Assembly (NCBI RefSeq): GCF_013393905.1
Contig: NZ_CP040272.1
Span: 7,697,501-7,761,500, forward strand
Direction of reading: 5' to 3'
Origin: Nostoc sp. C052
GTDB lineage: Bacteria > Cyanobacteriota > Cyanobacteriia > Cyanobacteriales > Nostocaceae
Length of the DNA stretch: 64,000 nt
In this document: positions 34,642-43,406 of the stretch, in pieces
Numbering within the stretch: the stretch's first letter is position 1
How the letters are laid out: each line of letters opens with the position of its first letter
Program-made: the position numbers and the translations under genes
The notes under the pieces: generated by a model
The model's input: the letters and a program-made list of their open reading frames with translations, nothing else
Told to the model about the DNA's origin: nothing
Databases searched by the model: none

Positions 34642-37600
34642 TTACTCAAATTGTACAAGCGATCGCCCCGATACAATAATGAAACCTACGGAATCAAGCC
34701 TGAGTAGTGGCTGACGAATTCCCTCTAGAATTGCTGCATTTAAAGCGGTTTCTATCTTCACTTCTTCAGCTAGTGCCTGATCCCAATTTTGCTGGTTCAG
34801 ACGCAGGCGTAATTGTTCTACTCGATTGCTTAATTTCTTTTCGGCAACGTTAGCACAACTTTGGCATAATTCAATAAAATCGGGACGATTGGCAAGTAAT
34901 TCTGAAGAAGTGTTACGCACTTGATAGCAGAAATTTTGCCATTTACTAGGGTCAACAAAATCGTCAATAATTCCTAAGCGCTCTTTTGCTAGATTGTAAT
35001 CTCGTCCTTGATTATTGTTTTTATCTTTATATGGACGTTGCAGGATACTTAAGAGTGCTTTATCTTCAACAACGCGTATTGGCTCTTTGCGACCATCAAC
35101 ATAGATAGTTTCTATAATTGGTGGAAATAAAGCATCAACGCGTCTCTGCAAGTTTTTGAATTGAGAATTATCTAGTTTGTAATCGATTAAAACTTGTTTG
35201 ACATTTTTTAAATTTGTCTCGACTACATAATTGCATTGGAAACCGAACCACTCTTTTCCTTCTTTAGCATCCCAAGATGTATCAGTGCGCCACATTGCAA
35301 AGGCTTCACCTCGGTCATCCCAGTTTATATAATTCAAGAGTGCTTCAACAAATCCTTCGCCAACTCGAAAGAGCTTAATACCAGCATTCTGGTTTGCTAC
35401 TCTACGATTATAAGTACCAAATTGGTCTAGATAACTCTCAGCAAAGCGATTTTTTAACTCATTTATGGGAACTAAGGTACGCGTTGTTGGTTGATAACGT
35501 CGCATATCTGATGAATCTGGGTTATTCATTCCCCTGAATCCCAGCGCGTCACAAATCCAGCCTTCAATTGCTCGCTTAATTTCTAAATGGCAAGCATCGT
35601 AATTATCTAAATCTTGAAAATACTGGGTTGCAATTTCATCATTAGCGTCAATTTCATCGAGAGTATTTTGTTCGCTAATTTTGACTATTTCCGCTGCAAT
35701 TTGCGCTTGAATTGGTGAAACCATCTCTAACAATCCAGCCGCACCTGATTGAAATAAAACTGTTTCTAATTCTGCAAGTTTCTCATCCACATAAAATTGC
35801 AGACTGGCGATTGATTGTTGGAAAATACCAAATCCATCCTTTAAGACTTTATACCAAGCATTGTGGGAGCTATCTTCCAAATAAGGGCCAATCAAGGCAC
35901 TAGATTGAATGCCAATTTTGCTGCCAATGCGGTCAAGTCTGCCAATTCTCTGCTCTAATTGATTAGGCGACCAAGGTAGGTCAAAATGAATTAACCAATC
36001 GGCAAACTGGAGGTTACGCCCTTCTTCTCCAGAGCGATCGCATACTAGAATAAAGCAGTTTGGGTTATTCTTAAACCTATTTAAGCCTTCCTCAACCTTG
36101 TCTGGTGATTCTCCAAATTGATGGCTGGCTACTGTCTCTGCACCAAAGGTATCAGATAAATACCGGACAATTTCGCCACAAGTTTGCACAAAACTGGTAA
36201 ATACAACAAATTTGGGCAGAATATCGCCAGTAATTGGTCTTTTGATTCTCTGCTGGATTCTGGTGATGAATTCGTTTTGATTCTTGCGAACGTTTGCAGG
36301 GATTTTGAAGTAAGTACCTAGCTGATTCAGCAGTACTGTTTTTAAATTTTCCGTCCGTTGTCCGTCCTCTTGAGGTTGACGAATAATTTTTAGTAAGGAT
36401 TGCAGAATTTCTTCTTCCCCTGAGAATTTTGGGGTTGTAGTTAAGATGCGAATATCATCTTCTTTAAACTCTTGGATGAGTTTAGCATGAGGTTTAGCAG
36501 TTAACCGGGCGGTAATTACCTGCTCTAAAATGCCTAACCAAGTGCCAGCAGCGAGAAATAACAGCAGAAAAATTCGCTGATATTGCTTTTCTTGAGGGGC
36601 AACACTCCGCCATTGATTGAGGAGTTCGTGGATATCAAGCGATCGCTCGTCTAAATCATACTCTTCTTTGGGCGTGAAGTTGCGGTCAAATATCACATCT
36701 TCCACCGCCGCGCGACGGTTGCGAAGCATTCGCCGGTGTAGTCGATAGGTATCGCTGACATGGACGCGAATCGCTTGGACGATTTGCTCTTGCTCAGTAG
36801 AATTTGCTTGTAAACAATTTTCTAAATCATCTGCTAGCTTCAGCAAATACTTATCTTCAGCGAAGAGGTCTCGTAGTTGCTGCAAGTTGCTTTTGAGAAC
36901 CTCTGGTTCTGCATCTTCTTTAAAAGAAAGCAGAACTTTACCAATTTGCTGACGGCTTTCAACTTTGGTACGGAAACCTGCTAAATCACCCAGTTTATAG
37001 GTTGTTGGGTCAAGCAAGTGCAACATGGCTAAAAAATCTTGCTCATGATTCAGAACCGGAGTTGCAGATAATAAAAGTAAGCGATCGCTTTTATGAGCAA
37101 GTTCTTTGCAAGTCTGAAAACGCTGGCGAACTGCTGCATCCTTAGAGGTCGCCATTGCTGCAATATGATGAGCTTCATCTAAAATTAAGCAGCCTATCTT
37201 CGCTTTCAGGTTGATTTTATGGATGTCTTCAACCGCCAGTACCGCTACCCGTTTGCCAAAATGGGAGATGTAAAACTTGTTTTCTAACTCAGTCCGCCAT
37301 TGTTTGAGCAAATATTGCGGAACTATCACTACCGCACCTCTTTTCGGCTCATCCAGAAGGAATTGACGGAGAATCGCACCTGCTTCGATGGTTTTTCCGA
37401 GTCCCACCTCGTCTGCTAACAAGTAGCGTTGAATTGGGTCTTCTAGTACCCGCCTAACTACTTCAACTTGGTGAGGATAAAGATTGATATTTGCCGAAAT
37501 TAGTCCTGTCATCCCCCGACTCACAGCGCGTTGCTGAATCAAAGATTTCACGAAAGCCAATCTTTTGTCATGGAAGTAGGGGGTTTCGTGACCCTTCATC

Positions 37601-37953
37601 GCTAGAGTTTCGATGGGATTTGTGTTGGGTAAATTGCAGCGAACGTAAATGTCTTCAACAGAAGCGATCGCCGTTTTCTTATCTGGTAAATCTATTTGAT
37701 ACCTTTCTTCATCTTCATCCCAGATGAAAACTCTGCCAACGATCCATTTTTCCTGGGTTGGGAACTTGATGTAGCATCTAGCTTGGGGTTCAAGCTGGAC
37801 TTCAGAGAGCGAACTTAAAGGTAACGTTTTTTGGAGACGTTGCCCTATAGAGCAGAAATACTCAACGATCGCATTAGTATCAGATATTTCCGTAACTTTT
37901 CCGATACCCAAAGAGTTATTCTGGGACTGTACCAATAAACCAAGCTTAATCAT
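34642..37953 (-). CDS. SNF2/RapA-like helicase, DpdE-like
   Basis: A 1103-residue superfamily 2 ATPase. After an N-terminal SH3-like region (IGKVTEISDTNAIVEYF) come Walker A DEVGLGKTIEAGA near 183, DEAH box LILDEAHHIA near 256, LLSATPVLN near 300, and the second RecA lobe ending QRIGRLDRIGS near 688. A long C-terminal part (700-1103) has no recognised catalytic motif. The layout resembles RapA and the DpdE helicase of DNA-modification (dpd) systems, but no dpd, drm or dnd partner genes lie within this window. It stands alone between a perfect 36-bp inverted repeat. Nucleosome-type remodelling is irrelevant in bacteria; the role may be RNA-polymerase recycling or defence. Confidence 0.82.
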   Translation of the reverse strand: MIKLGLLVQSQNNSLGIGKVTEISDTNAIVEYFCSIGQRLQKTLPLSSLSEVQLEPQARCYIKFPTQEKWIVGRVFIWDEDEERYQIDLPDKKTAIASVEDIYVRCNLPNTNPIETLAMKGHETPYFHDKRLAFVKSLIQQRAVSRGMTGLISANINLYPHQVEVVRRVLEDPIQRYLLADEVGLGKTIEAGAILRQFLLDEPKRGAVVIVPQYLLKQWRTELENKFYISHFGKRVAVLAVEDIHKINLKAKIGCLILDEAHHIAAMATSKDAAVRQRFQTCKELAHKSDRLLLLSATPVLNHEQDFLAMLHLLDPTTYKLGDLAGFRTKVESRQQIGKVLLSFKEDAEPEVLKSNLQQLRDLFAEDKYLLKLADDLENCLQANSTEQEQIVQAIRVHVSDTYRLHRRMLRNRRAAVEDVIFDRNFTPKEEYDLDERSLDIHELLNQWRSVAPQEKQYQRIFLLLFLAAGTWLGILEQVITARLTAKPHAKLIQEFKEDDIRILTTTPKFSGEEEILQSLLKIIRQPQEDGQRTENLKTVLLNQLGTYFKIPANVRKNQNEFITRIQQRIKRPITGDILPKFVVFTSFVQTCGEIVRYLSDTFGAETVASHQFGESPDKVEEGLNRFKNNPNCFILVCDRSGEEGRNLQFADWLIHFDLPWSPNQLEQRIGRLDRIGSKIGIQSSALIGPYLEDSSHNAWYKVLKDGFGIFQQSIASLQFYVDEKLAELETVLFQSGAAGLLEMVSPIQAQIAAEIVKISEQNTLDEIDANDEIATQYFQDLDNYDACHLEIKRAIEGWICDALGFRGMNNPDSSDMRRYQPTTRTLVPINELKNRFAESYLDQFGTYNRRVANQNAGIKLFRVGEGFVEALLNYINWDDRGEAFAMWRTDTSWDAKEGKEWFGFQCNYVVETNLKNVKQVLIDYKLDNSQFKNLQRRVDALFPPIIETIYVDGRKEPIRVVEDKALLSILQRPYKDKNNNQGRDYNLAKERLGIIDDFVDPSKWQNFCYQVRNTSSELLANRPDFIELCQSCANVAEKKLSNRVEQLRLRLNQQNWDQALAEEVKIETALNAAILEGIRQPLLRLDSVGFIIVSGRSLVQFE

Positions 37954-38440
37954 AGATCCAGTCCCCTGAACACACTAAAAGAACCTTCCAGACTAGTTTT
38001 TGAGCCTATATCTGGTAGTTTTGTCGATCAACATTATAGATAATAAACTGGCATTACAGTTTTTGTTATGGCGATCGCGATGCTTTTACGAAGATACAAA
38101 TACTGACTCGAACTCAGCAAATTTGTATTTTTACCTAAAATTGCTGATTTTTAAGTATAAATTCATCTTCCCCTTGTTCGACTCAGCAACCTTCAAGATC
38201 GGCATATCAATTCGCAACCAAGTACAACATTTCATTAATTCATCGCGAATCAACTTTAGCAAAACTCTGCGTACCTCTGCGTTTACCTCTGTGTTCCTCT
38301 GCGTTTAAAAAGGGCATTTAAACTAGACAAAATACTTGAGGTTGTATTTTATTTAATATCGGCTGATATGTAGTGCAACAGATTCACACTTTACCTTGAT
38401 AACGCCACGATACAATTAAAGTAATGTAGTTTTATTCACG
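37954..38440. other. Intergenic region between divergent genes
   Basis: 487 AT-rich bases. The only distinct structure is the right copy of the 36-bp inverted repeat at 38274-38309. Promoters for both flanking genes are expected, but none was resolved. Confidence 0.4.
38274..38309. repeat. 36-bp inverted repeat, right copy
   Basis: Exact reverse complement of 34571-34606; ends CCTCTGCGTTTAAA. Units of CTCTGCGTTTAC are themselves tandem. Confidence 0.9.
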
Positions 38441-38695
38441 ATGAAGAAAATCAGAGACAACACAATTAAGTTAAATCAATTTTTAAAGTTGATGGGTATA
38501 GTACCAACTGGAGGACAAGCCAAGCTGATGATTCAAGGTGGCGATGTCCAAGTAAACGGTATGCTAGAAACCCGACGAGGACGGCGATTAGTACCAGGCG
38601 ATAAAGTAACAATCCAAGGACAGACTTTAGAGGTGAATTTGAACAATAATGAAGACCAAGACGTAGTAATCGATTTTCCCGAACAAACCGAGTAA
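38441..38695 (+). CDS. S4-domain RNA-binding protein (YbcJ-like)
   Basis: An 84-residue stand-alone S4 domain: TIKLNQFLKLMGIVPTGGQA, GDVQVNGMLETRRGRRL and GDKVTIQG are the classic S4 elements binding structured RNA. Length and motifs match the YbcJ/YaaA-type small proteins linked to ribosome function. It is 47 bases upstream of the ArfB-like gene, consistent with a translation-related operon. Confidence 0.9.
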   Translation: MKKIRDNTIKLNQFLKLMGIVPTGGQAKLMIQGGDVQVNGMLETRRGRRLVPGDKVTIQGQTLEVNLNNNEDQDVVIDFPEQTE

Positions 38696-38742
38696 AAAAT
38701 TTTTATCCCAGATTTCAAAGTTCCTCTTTTGCCTTGTGAGTA

Positions 38743-39159
38743 ATGCTACAAATTTCCAACAAAGTTATTATCCCACAGACTGATATTGAAATTACTGCGA
38801 TTCGCTCGCAAGGAGCAGGAGGCCAAAATGTTAACAAAGTTTCCACTGCAATTCACTTGCGCTTTGATATTGTGGCTTCATCATTACCCGATTATTATAA
38901 ACAACAGCTTTTAAAGCTCAACGATCGACGCATCACCCAAGAAGGAGTCATCGTTATTAAAGCCCAAGAACATCGAAGCCAAGAGAACAATCGCGAGTCA
39001 GCGTTGAGACGACTTCAAGAACTCATTCAAAGTGCAGTTGTAGTCACGATAAAACGTAAACCCACCAAACCAACCCGCAGTTCTCAAAGAAAGCGCCTTG
39101 ACCATAAAATTAAGCGCGGACAGGTTAAATCTAACAGAGGGCGAGTGACAGATGGTTGA
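38743..39159 (+). CDS. arfB: Peptidyl-tRNA hydrolase ArfB (ribosome rescue)
   Basis: A 138-residue release-factor-like protein. The catalytic GGQ loop is in SQGAGGQNVNKVSTA near residue 27, and the C-terminal tail is strongly basic (KRKPTKPTRSSQRKRLDHK), as needed to enter the empty mRNA channel. It should free nascent chains from stalled ribosomes lacking a stop codon. It lacks the stop-codon recognition domain, as expected for ArfB/YaeJ. Probably co-transcribed with the S4 gene. Confidence 0.93.
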   Translation: MLQISNKVIIPQTDIEITAIRSQGAGGQNVNKVSTAIHLRFDIVASSLPDYYKQQLLKLNDRRITQEGVIVIKAQEHRSQENNRESALRRLQELIQSAVVVTIKRKPTKPTRSSQRKRLDHKIKRGQVKSNRGRVTDG

Positions 39160-39199
39160 TTTATCGATTATTCCTAGAAAACTTGATGAATAAAAAAAG

Positions 39200-39376
39200 A
39201 TGAATAAGACATTACTAAAACTTTTGATATTTGGGCTTTTAATCTTGCTTATCATTTCTCCCTTTGCAGCCCTTGCAAGTTTAATGCTTGTAATATTATT
39301 TGCAGCATTTTTCTCTTTACTAGGGGACGTATTTCAAGCAATTATTGGTGGCGACACGAACCCGAAAAAGTCATAA
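39200..39376 (+). CDS. Small membrane protein, 58 residues
   Basis: ATG 39200 opens a 58-residue frame, MNKTLLKLLIFGLLILL onward. One or two hydrophobic helices (residues 4-46, broken by SPFAALAS) are followed by a short hydrophilic tail GGDTNPKKS. AAAAAAAGATG gives only a weak ribosome site. It lies 40 bases after arfB in the same direction. The hydrophobic pattern and clean stop make it more likely than chance, but no family is recognised. Confidence 0.5.
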   Translation: MNKTLLKLLIFGLLILLIISPFAALASLMLVILFAAFFSLLGDVFQAIIGGDTNPKKS

Positions 39377-39545
39377 AAGTAAAATTCAAAATGAAGATGG
39401 GGATTTACACGAAAGGATCGTTTTCAAGGTGCGATCGCTTTACCATAGACAATTTACAATCTGTCACAGCAGAAATTGACATATATAATTTCTTCTCGGT
39501 CAAACAAAAATTAAATAATTATAATATCGATTACCTATGAGGTTG

Positions 39546-39677
39546 TATAGGGACTTCCAAATAAAAAATATCCATTTAACTCTTGTGGGGTGGGCGTCTC
39601 GCCCGCCATATTATGGACTGGGCGGGCAGGATGCCCACCCCACAATATTGGATAATTTATTTCTTGGAGTTCCCATA
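39546..39677. mobile_element. 132-bp MITE with long inverted arms
   Basis: The ends TATAGGGACTTCCAA and TTGGAGTTCCCATA are imperfect inverted repeats with TA termini. The inner arms TTGTGGGGTGGGCGTC and GATGCCCACCCCACAA continue the pairing (about 22 of 25 bases). No coding capacity. It sits between CCTATGAGGTTG and the 27-bp repeat that are nearer together at 15708-15785, so it may have inserted into that older repeat. Confidence 0.65.
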
Positions 39678-39712
39678 GAATAAGTTGGTTAAGCAATTTA
39701 TCTTACAAAGCA

Positions 39713-39739
39713 TGATTTTGTGCAGTTTCACAAAGAATT
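39713..39739. repeat. 27-bp dispersed repeat, copy 2
   Basis: TGATTTTGTGCAG onward; two mismatches to 15759-15785. Confidence 0.6.
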
Positions 39740-40079
39740 AATATGATTATTCATAGTATTTATACAAATTTAATCTCAAAATATGTATCTATATTAATGA
39801 AAAATATCTCTTTCTTTTGGCATAATATTATTTGAACAATTCCCTATTTTATAAAAACACCTAAAATTAATTCATACAAAGATTAATAATTATATTTGAT
39901 GAAGTCTAATAAAAAAGCCATATACAAGGCACTTTCAACCTAGTTAAGAGTTCCCTATTCCCTATTCCCTGCTGCAAGTGGTAACTTCAATCACAGCCTG
40001 AACACTTTTTTATAGTCAACTTTAAGCAGAATATATAGATGCGGATAATTCGACATATCAACTACAAAAGGTACTAACC

Positions 40080-40964
40080 ATGAGTTCCCGCGCACTGCTG
40101 TTAGTAAATCGTCATGCCCGCCAAGGGCAAAAGGGTCTGTCGGAAGCGATTGAATATCTGAAGACACTCGACTTTGATTTAATTGAAGAGTCTACAGAAG
40201 ATCCCAAACATCTTGCTGAAGTTATACTTCGCTATCAGTATCAAGTTGACTTGGTGATTATTGGCGGAGGAGATGGCACTCTAAATGCTGCCGTAGATGC
40301 TTTAGTTGATACTCAGTTGCCTTTGGGAATTTTACCTCTGGGAACTGCTAACGATTTAGCGAGAACTTTGGGAATCCCGAATTCCCTCAACGAAGCTTGC
40401 AAAATTATTGCATATAAAAATTTACACCGCATCGACTTAGGTTGTGTGAATGGCAAGCATTTTTTTAACGTTGCCAGCCTGGGATTGAGTGTAAAAATTA
40501 CTCAACGACTTACCAAAGAAGTCAAACGCCGTTGGGGAATATTTGCTTATGCTGCCACTGCATTGCAAGTAATTTGGGAAGCAAGACCTTTTACAGCAGA
40601 GATTGCGATTAACGGTGAATCAGTTCGCGTCAAAACAGTGCAAATTGCTGTGGGTAACGGCCGCTATTACGGTGGTGGTATGACCGTGGCTGATGATGCT
40701 GCAATAGACGATCAAAGGCTAGACCTTTATAGCTTGGAGATTGAACACTGGTGGCAGATAATATTATTACTACCTGCAATGCGACAAGGGCAACATATAC
40801 ATTGGCAGAGTGTACGCTCTCTTCAAGGTCAAGAAATAGAGGTACGTACTCGTAAACCGCGCCCTATCAATACAGATGGTGAAATTACTACTTACACACC
40901 TGCTCATTTTCGGGTTATACCTAAAGCTATAGCTGTTTTAGTACCCCCACAAATCAGGAGTTAA
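40080..40964 (+). CDS. Diacylglycerol/lipid kinase family protein (YegS-like)
   Basis: 294 residues. LLVNRHARQGQKG at the start and the nucleotide-binding IIGGGDGTLNAAVDALV near 61-77, with LPLGTANDLARTLG, define the DAGK catalytic family. It should phosphorylate a lipid such as diacylglycerol with ATP at the membrane surface. AAAGG 8 bases before the ATG supports the start. The ExoD-like gene follows 66 bases later and may share the transcript. Confidence 0.92.
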   Translation: MSSRALLLVNRHARQGQKGLSEAIEYLKTLDFDLIEESTEDPKHLAEVILRYQYQVDLVIIGGGDGTLNAAVDALVDTQLPLGILPLGTANDLARTLGIPNSLNEACKIIAYKNLHRIDLGCVNGKHFFNVASLGLSVKITQRLTKEVKRRWGIFAYAATALQVIWEARPFTAEIAINGESVRVKTVQIAVGNGRYYGGGMTVADDAAIDDQRLDLYSLEIEHWWQIILLLPAMRQGQHIHWQSVRSLQGQEIEVRTRKPRPINTDGEITTYTPAHFRVIPKAIAVLVPPQIRS

Positions 40965-41029
40965 GAGTATTCTCCCTCATCTCCCTATCTCCCTGCTAGA
41001 AAGTGGGAACTCGCATCAATTCACGCCAA

Positions 41030-41635
41030 ATGCATCTGAGATTTTCTCAAGATATAAAGTCCCTATTGCAACGCCTAGCTGAACAACCGCTAACTCTAGG
41101 TGATATTTTGGCAGAAACCTCAGAACGAGGCTTCAGCCTGGTAATTACGTTATTAGTTTTGCCATTTTTATTTCCTATGCCACCGGGATTAACTGGCCCT
41201 TTTGGTGGTGCTTGTTTACTATTATCAGGGCAAATGGTTTTAGGGAGGCGATCGCCTTGGCTACCAAAAAGAATCGCTAACTACAAATTTCCTCGTCCCT
41301 TCGCGCAGTTGCTTTTGCAAAATTTGGGGCGTCTTACCAAAGTTTTACAGAAAATTGCCCGTCCCCGATTAGCAAAAATAGCGCATAATCCTTTGATTTG
41401 GCGAATTAATGGGTTTTGTATCTCTTTATTAACAGTATTACTAATATTACCAATTCCGTTTACAAATCCCATCCCCACTATAGGTATTTTACTTTTGACT
41501 GTTGCCACCATTGAATCTGACGGTTTATTAATTTGCATCAGCTATGGCATTACTGCCTTGATTAGCTTGCTGTTTGGATTTATTGGTTATGCAGTCTGGT
41601 TAGCTCCTAGTTTACTACCCTCTATATTTAAATAA
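41030..41635 (+). CDS. ExoD family membrane protein
   Basis: 201 residues from ATG 41030 (a GTG at 41003 is an alternative). LSQDIKSLLQRLAEQPLTLGDIL-type opening with FSQDIKSLLQRL and RGFSLVITLLVLPFLFPMPP, then three or four further hydrophobic helices, match the exopolysaccharide-synthesis ExoD family. Function at the molecular level is not known. STRR units (CTCCCTCATCTCCCTATCTC) lie just before it. Confidence 0.85.
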   Translation: MHLRFSQDIKSLLQRLAEQPLTLGDILAETSERGFSLVITLLVLPFLFPMPPGLTGPFGGACLLLSGQMVLGRRSPWLPKRIANYKFPRPFAQLLLQNLGRLTKVLQKIARPRLAKIAHNPLIWRINGFCISLLTVLLILPIPFTNPIPTIGILLLTVATIESDGLLICISYGITALISLLFGFIGYAVWLAPSLLPSIFK

Positions 41636-41728
41636 TAAAAGCCCCCAGCTTTTGGCTGAGGGCTGTAATTTATTAGGGTGCATCTACCATTTATTAATCC
41701 GCTTTCATTATTGCCATATCCGGGAATA
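41636..41728 (-). repeat. Terminator-bearing repeat unit A
   Basis: The minus strand reads TTCCCGGATATGGCAATAATG, two short stops, and then the hairpin GCCCTCAGCCAAAAGCTGGG and a T-rich run. It is nearly identical to unit B and related to unit C. Lies directly after the ExoD-like stop. Confidence 0.75.
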
Positions 41729-41777
41729 TTTAACTAGCATCCAAAGTTTTTTCTTCCAGTATGAAAAAATATCAACA

Positions 41778-41873
41778 ATAAAAAAGCCTTCAACTAAAAG
41801 CTGAGGGCTGTAATTTATTAAGGTGCATCTACCATTTATTAATCCGCTTTCATTATTGCCATATCCGGGAAAA
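41778..41873 (-). repeat. Terminator-bearing repeat unit B
   Basis: Over 80 bases nearly identical to unit A (GGTGCATCTACCATTTATTA on the plus strand). The hairpin 41785-41809 is followed on the minus strand by TTTTTTAT. Confidence 0.75.
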
Positions 41874-41925
41874 TTAGACTTACGACAAAATTATTTCCCG
41901 AATTAAAAATATATGAGTAATAAAA

Positions 41926-42107
41926 CAGGAGTCAGAATACAGAATGGGCTACGCCCCGCTGCGTTAACAGAATTCAGAAAACTCTACCCATAAAGGGATA
42001 GAGTTTTCAGGCAAGAATATTTTAATTTTTTCGCCCATTATTCCACTTGCTTTTAACCAATATTCATCAGCCACTCGTACAGAATTCAGTATGAATTCTG
42101 ACTCCTG
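41926..42107. mobile_element. 182-bp inverted-repeat element between units B and C
   Basis: Perfect 13-base ends CAGGAGTCAGAAT and ATTCTGACTCCTG. The inside has GGGCTACGCCCCGCTGCGTT and the hairpin ACTCTACCC...GGGATAGAGT. No gene. Probably inserted between repeat units. Confidence 0.5.
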
Positions 42108-42123
42108 AGTTATGAATTCTTCT

Positions 42124-42222
42124 TATAAAAAAAGCCCCCAACTAAAAGCTGAGGACTGTGATTTAATTAAGGTGCATCTACTATTTATATATCCGCTTTA
42201 GTCATTGCTGCATCAGGAAGAA
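42124..42222 (-). repeat. Terminator-bearing repeat unit C
   Basis: More diverged copy: hairpin AGCCCCCAACTAAAAGCTGA at 42133-42156 and seven Ts after it on the minus strand, the best terminator of the three. The minus-strand frame ends ...LPDAAMTKADI and stop, against ...FPDMAIMKAD in A and B. Confidence 0.7.
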
Positions 42223-42468
42223 TTGAAAAAATAAATGGCTATAGAATTGATGTCTTTCGCTACAGCAGTAGTACTAAGCTCAATGAAGAGCATCTACGGT
42301 ATTTGACTAGATAATCATTGACTAGCTTCACAGTAATTTTACAAATATCCCAAATTACCTCTGGATACACAAAGTTTCTGTTAATATCTCTAATAGGATA
42401 TCCGCAATAGTACGAATATAGTTTATTAGTTGGGTATATGACTATAAAAGTTAGAGACACCCAACTTG

Positions 42469-43026
42469 ATGATGCGATCGCAATTTTTATTAGCCCTTGC
42501 TAGTCTTAGTATTGTCGGGGGAAGCTTTTTTATGAGAACAACTTTTAGCAGTACTAGTGAGCCTAAAATCATTACTGATGTCTCACGCTATAAAGAAATT
42601 CGTAATCAACTATGGTCTGATAATGACCAAGTAAAACACTTTCCTAATGAGATTCCCTCTGATGCCAAAAACGTTCGCATTGCTTACTCTCCCGAAATTT
42701 TGCAGGGAAATAGCTTTTTTCAAATTAGGCTAAAAGAGCCACCAAACAAAATTGAAAAATTACTTTCACAATATAGAAGTAGTGCCAAGCAAAAATATAG
42801 GGGTGGTAACACAAATGACCACATCAATCAGCCTAACGGTGTGCCGACAACTTTTTTTTACACCAGTGACTCGCCTACAGAATCTTTCCCATCTACTTAT
42901 GAAATATTGGTATTAAATACAGATGACAAAGGTAGACCTGGTTTCAAGTGGAATCATGGAGATAGCTACGGCGTGGCTATTAATAGTTCTGCCTCAGAAA
43001 TTATTTATTGGTCTGAAAAATGGTAA
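42469..43026 (+). CDS. Hypothetical exported or membrane-anchored protein
   Basis: 185 residues from ATG 42469. A short N-terminal hydrophobic segment (FLLALASLSIVGGSFFM) acts as signal or anchor; there is no lipobox. The rest is a soluble domain with repeated aromatic/polar strands (GNSFFQIRLKEPP, TTFFYTSDSP, YGVAINSSASEIIYWSEKW). No family recognised. The ribosome site is weak (AGAGACACC). Confidence 0.6.
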   Translation: MMRSQFLLALASLSIVGGSFFMRTTFSSTSEPKIITDVSRYKEIRNQLWSDNDQVKHFPNEIPSDAKNVRIAYSPEILQGNSFFQIRLKEPPNKIEKLLSQYRSSAKQKYRGGNTNDHINQPNGVPTTFFYTSDSPTESFPSTYEILVLNTDDKGRPGFKWNHGDSYGVAINSSASEIIYWSEKW

Positions 43027-43039
43027 TTAGAAATTCAAA

Positions 43040-43213
43040 ATGACTTTGAATCGCCATGAAAAATCATTAAAATCATTATTGAGAACATCCAACTTTATAA
43101 AAAATTCAGTTTACCCAAGTAAGGAAACCCTTAACGCTCGATTACTTGCTACCACTGATACTAATACTAAGAGACTAGCTCAACTTTCCGCTAAATTACC
43201 ATTTAAATCTTAA
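43040..43213 (+). CDS. Possible 57-residue protein
   Basis: ATG 43040 opens a frame ending at TAA 43213: MTLNRHEKSLKSLLRTS, then SVYPSKETLNARLLATTDTN, ending KLPFKS. Basic and hydrophilic. It starts 13 bases after the preceding stop but has no ribosome site. Composition is protein-like; it could equally be chance. Confidence 0.3.
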   Translation: MTLNRHEKSLKSLLRTSNFIKNSVYPSKETLNARLLATTDTNTKRLAQLSAKLPFKS

Positions 43214-43406
43214 AAAATCCTTAATTCCTAATCCCCAGTTCCCAATTCCAAGGTTTCTTTTATCCATTAGCAAAGATGCTCTTGAGCGTAATTGTATAAG
43301 AAGCAAAAAAGGTGAGATGATTCTGTTATACAGGAACTCATGTAACTGGTACAGTTAACAGTGTTATGTTAAATTACCAATAAGTTAAGCGAGAGAGGCG
43401 TGCAAA

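Larger units (their letters stand above)
39377..40079. other. Intergenic region with a MITE and short repeats
   Basis: 700 bases. Contains the 132-bp element at 39546-39677, the 27-bp repeat at 39713-39739, a long AT-rich stretch, and STRR units TTCCCTATTCCCTATTCCCT at about 39951-39972. AAAGG before ATG 40080 is the ribosome site of the next gene. Confidence 0.5.

Noticed and set aside
34642..37953. Assigning the gene firmly to a dpd DNA-modification system
   Set aside because: No other dpd-type gene is in the window; the similarity is to the helicase architecture only.
42260..42460. Minus-strand 66-codon frame upstream of terminator unit C
   Set aside because: AT-rich, no ribosome site, no protein-like pattern; the region is more likely promoter or small-RNA DNA.
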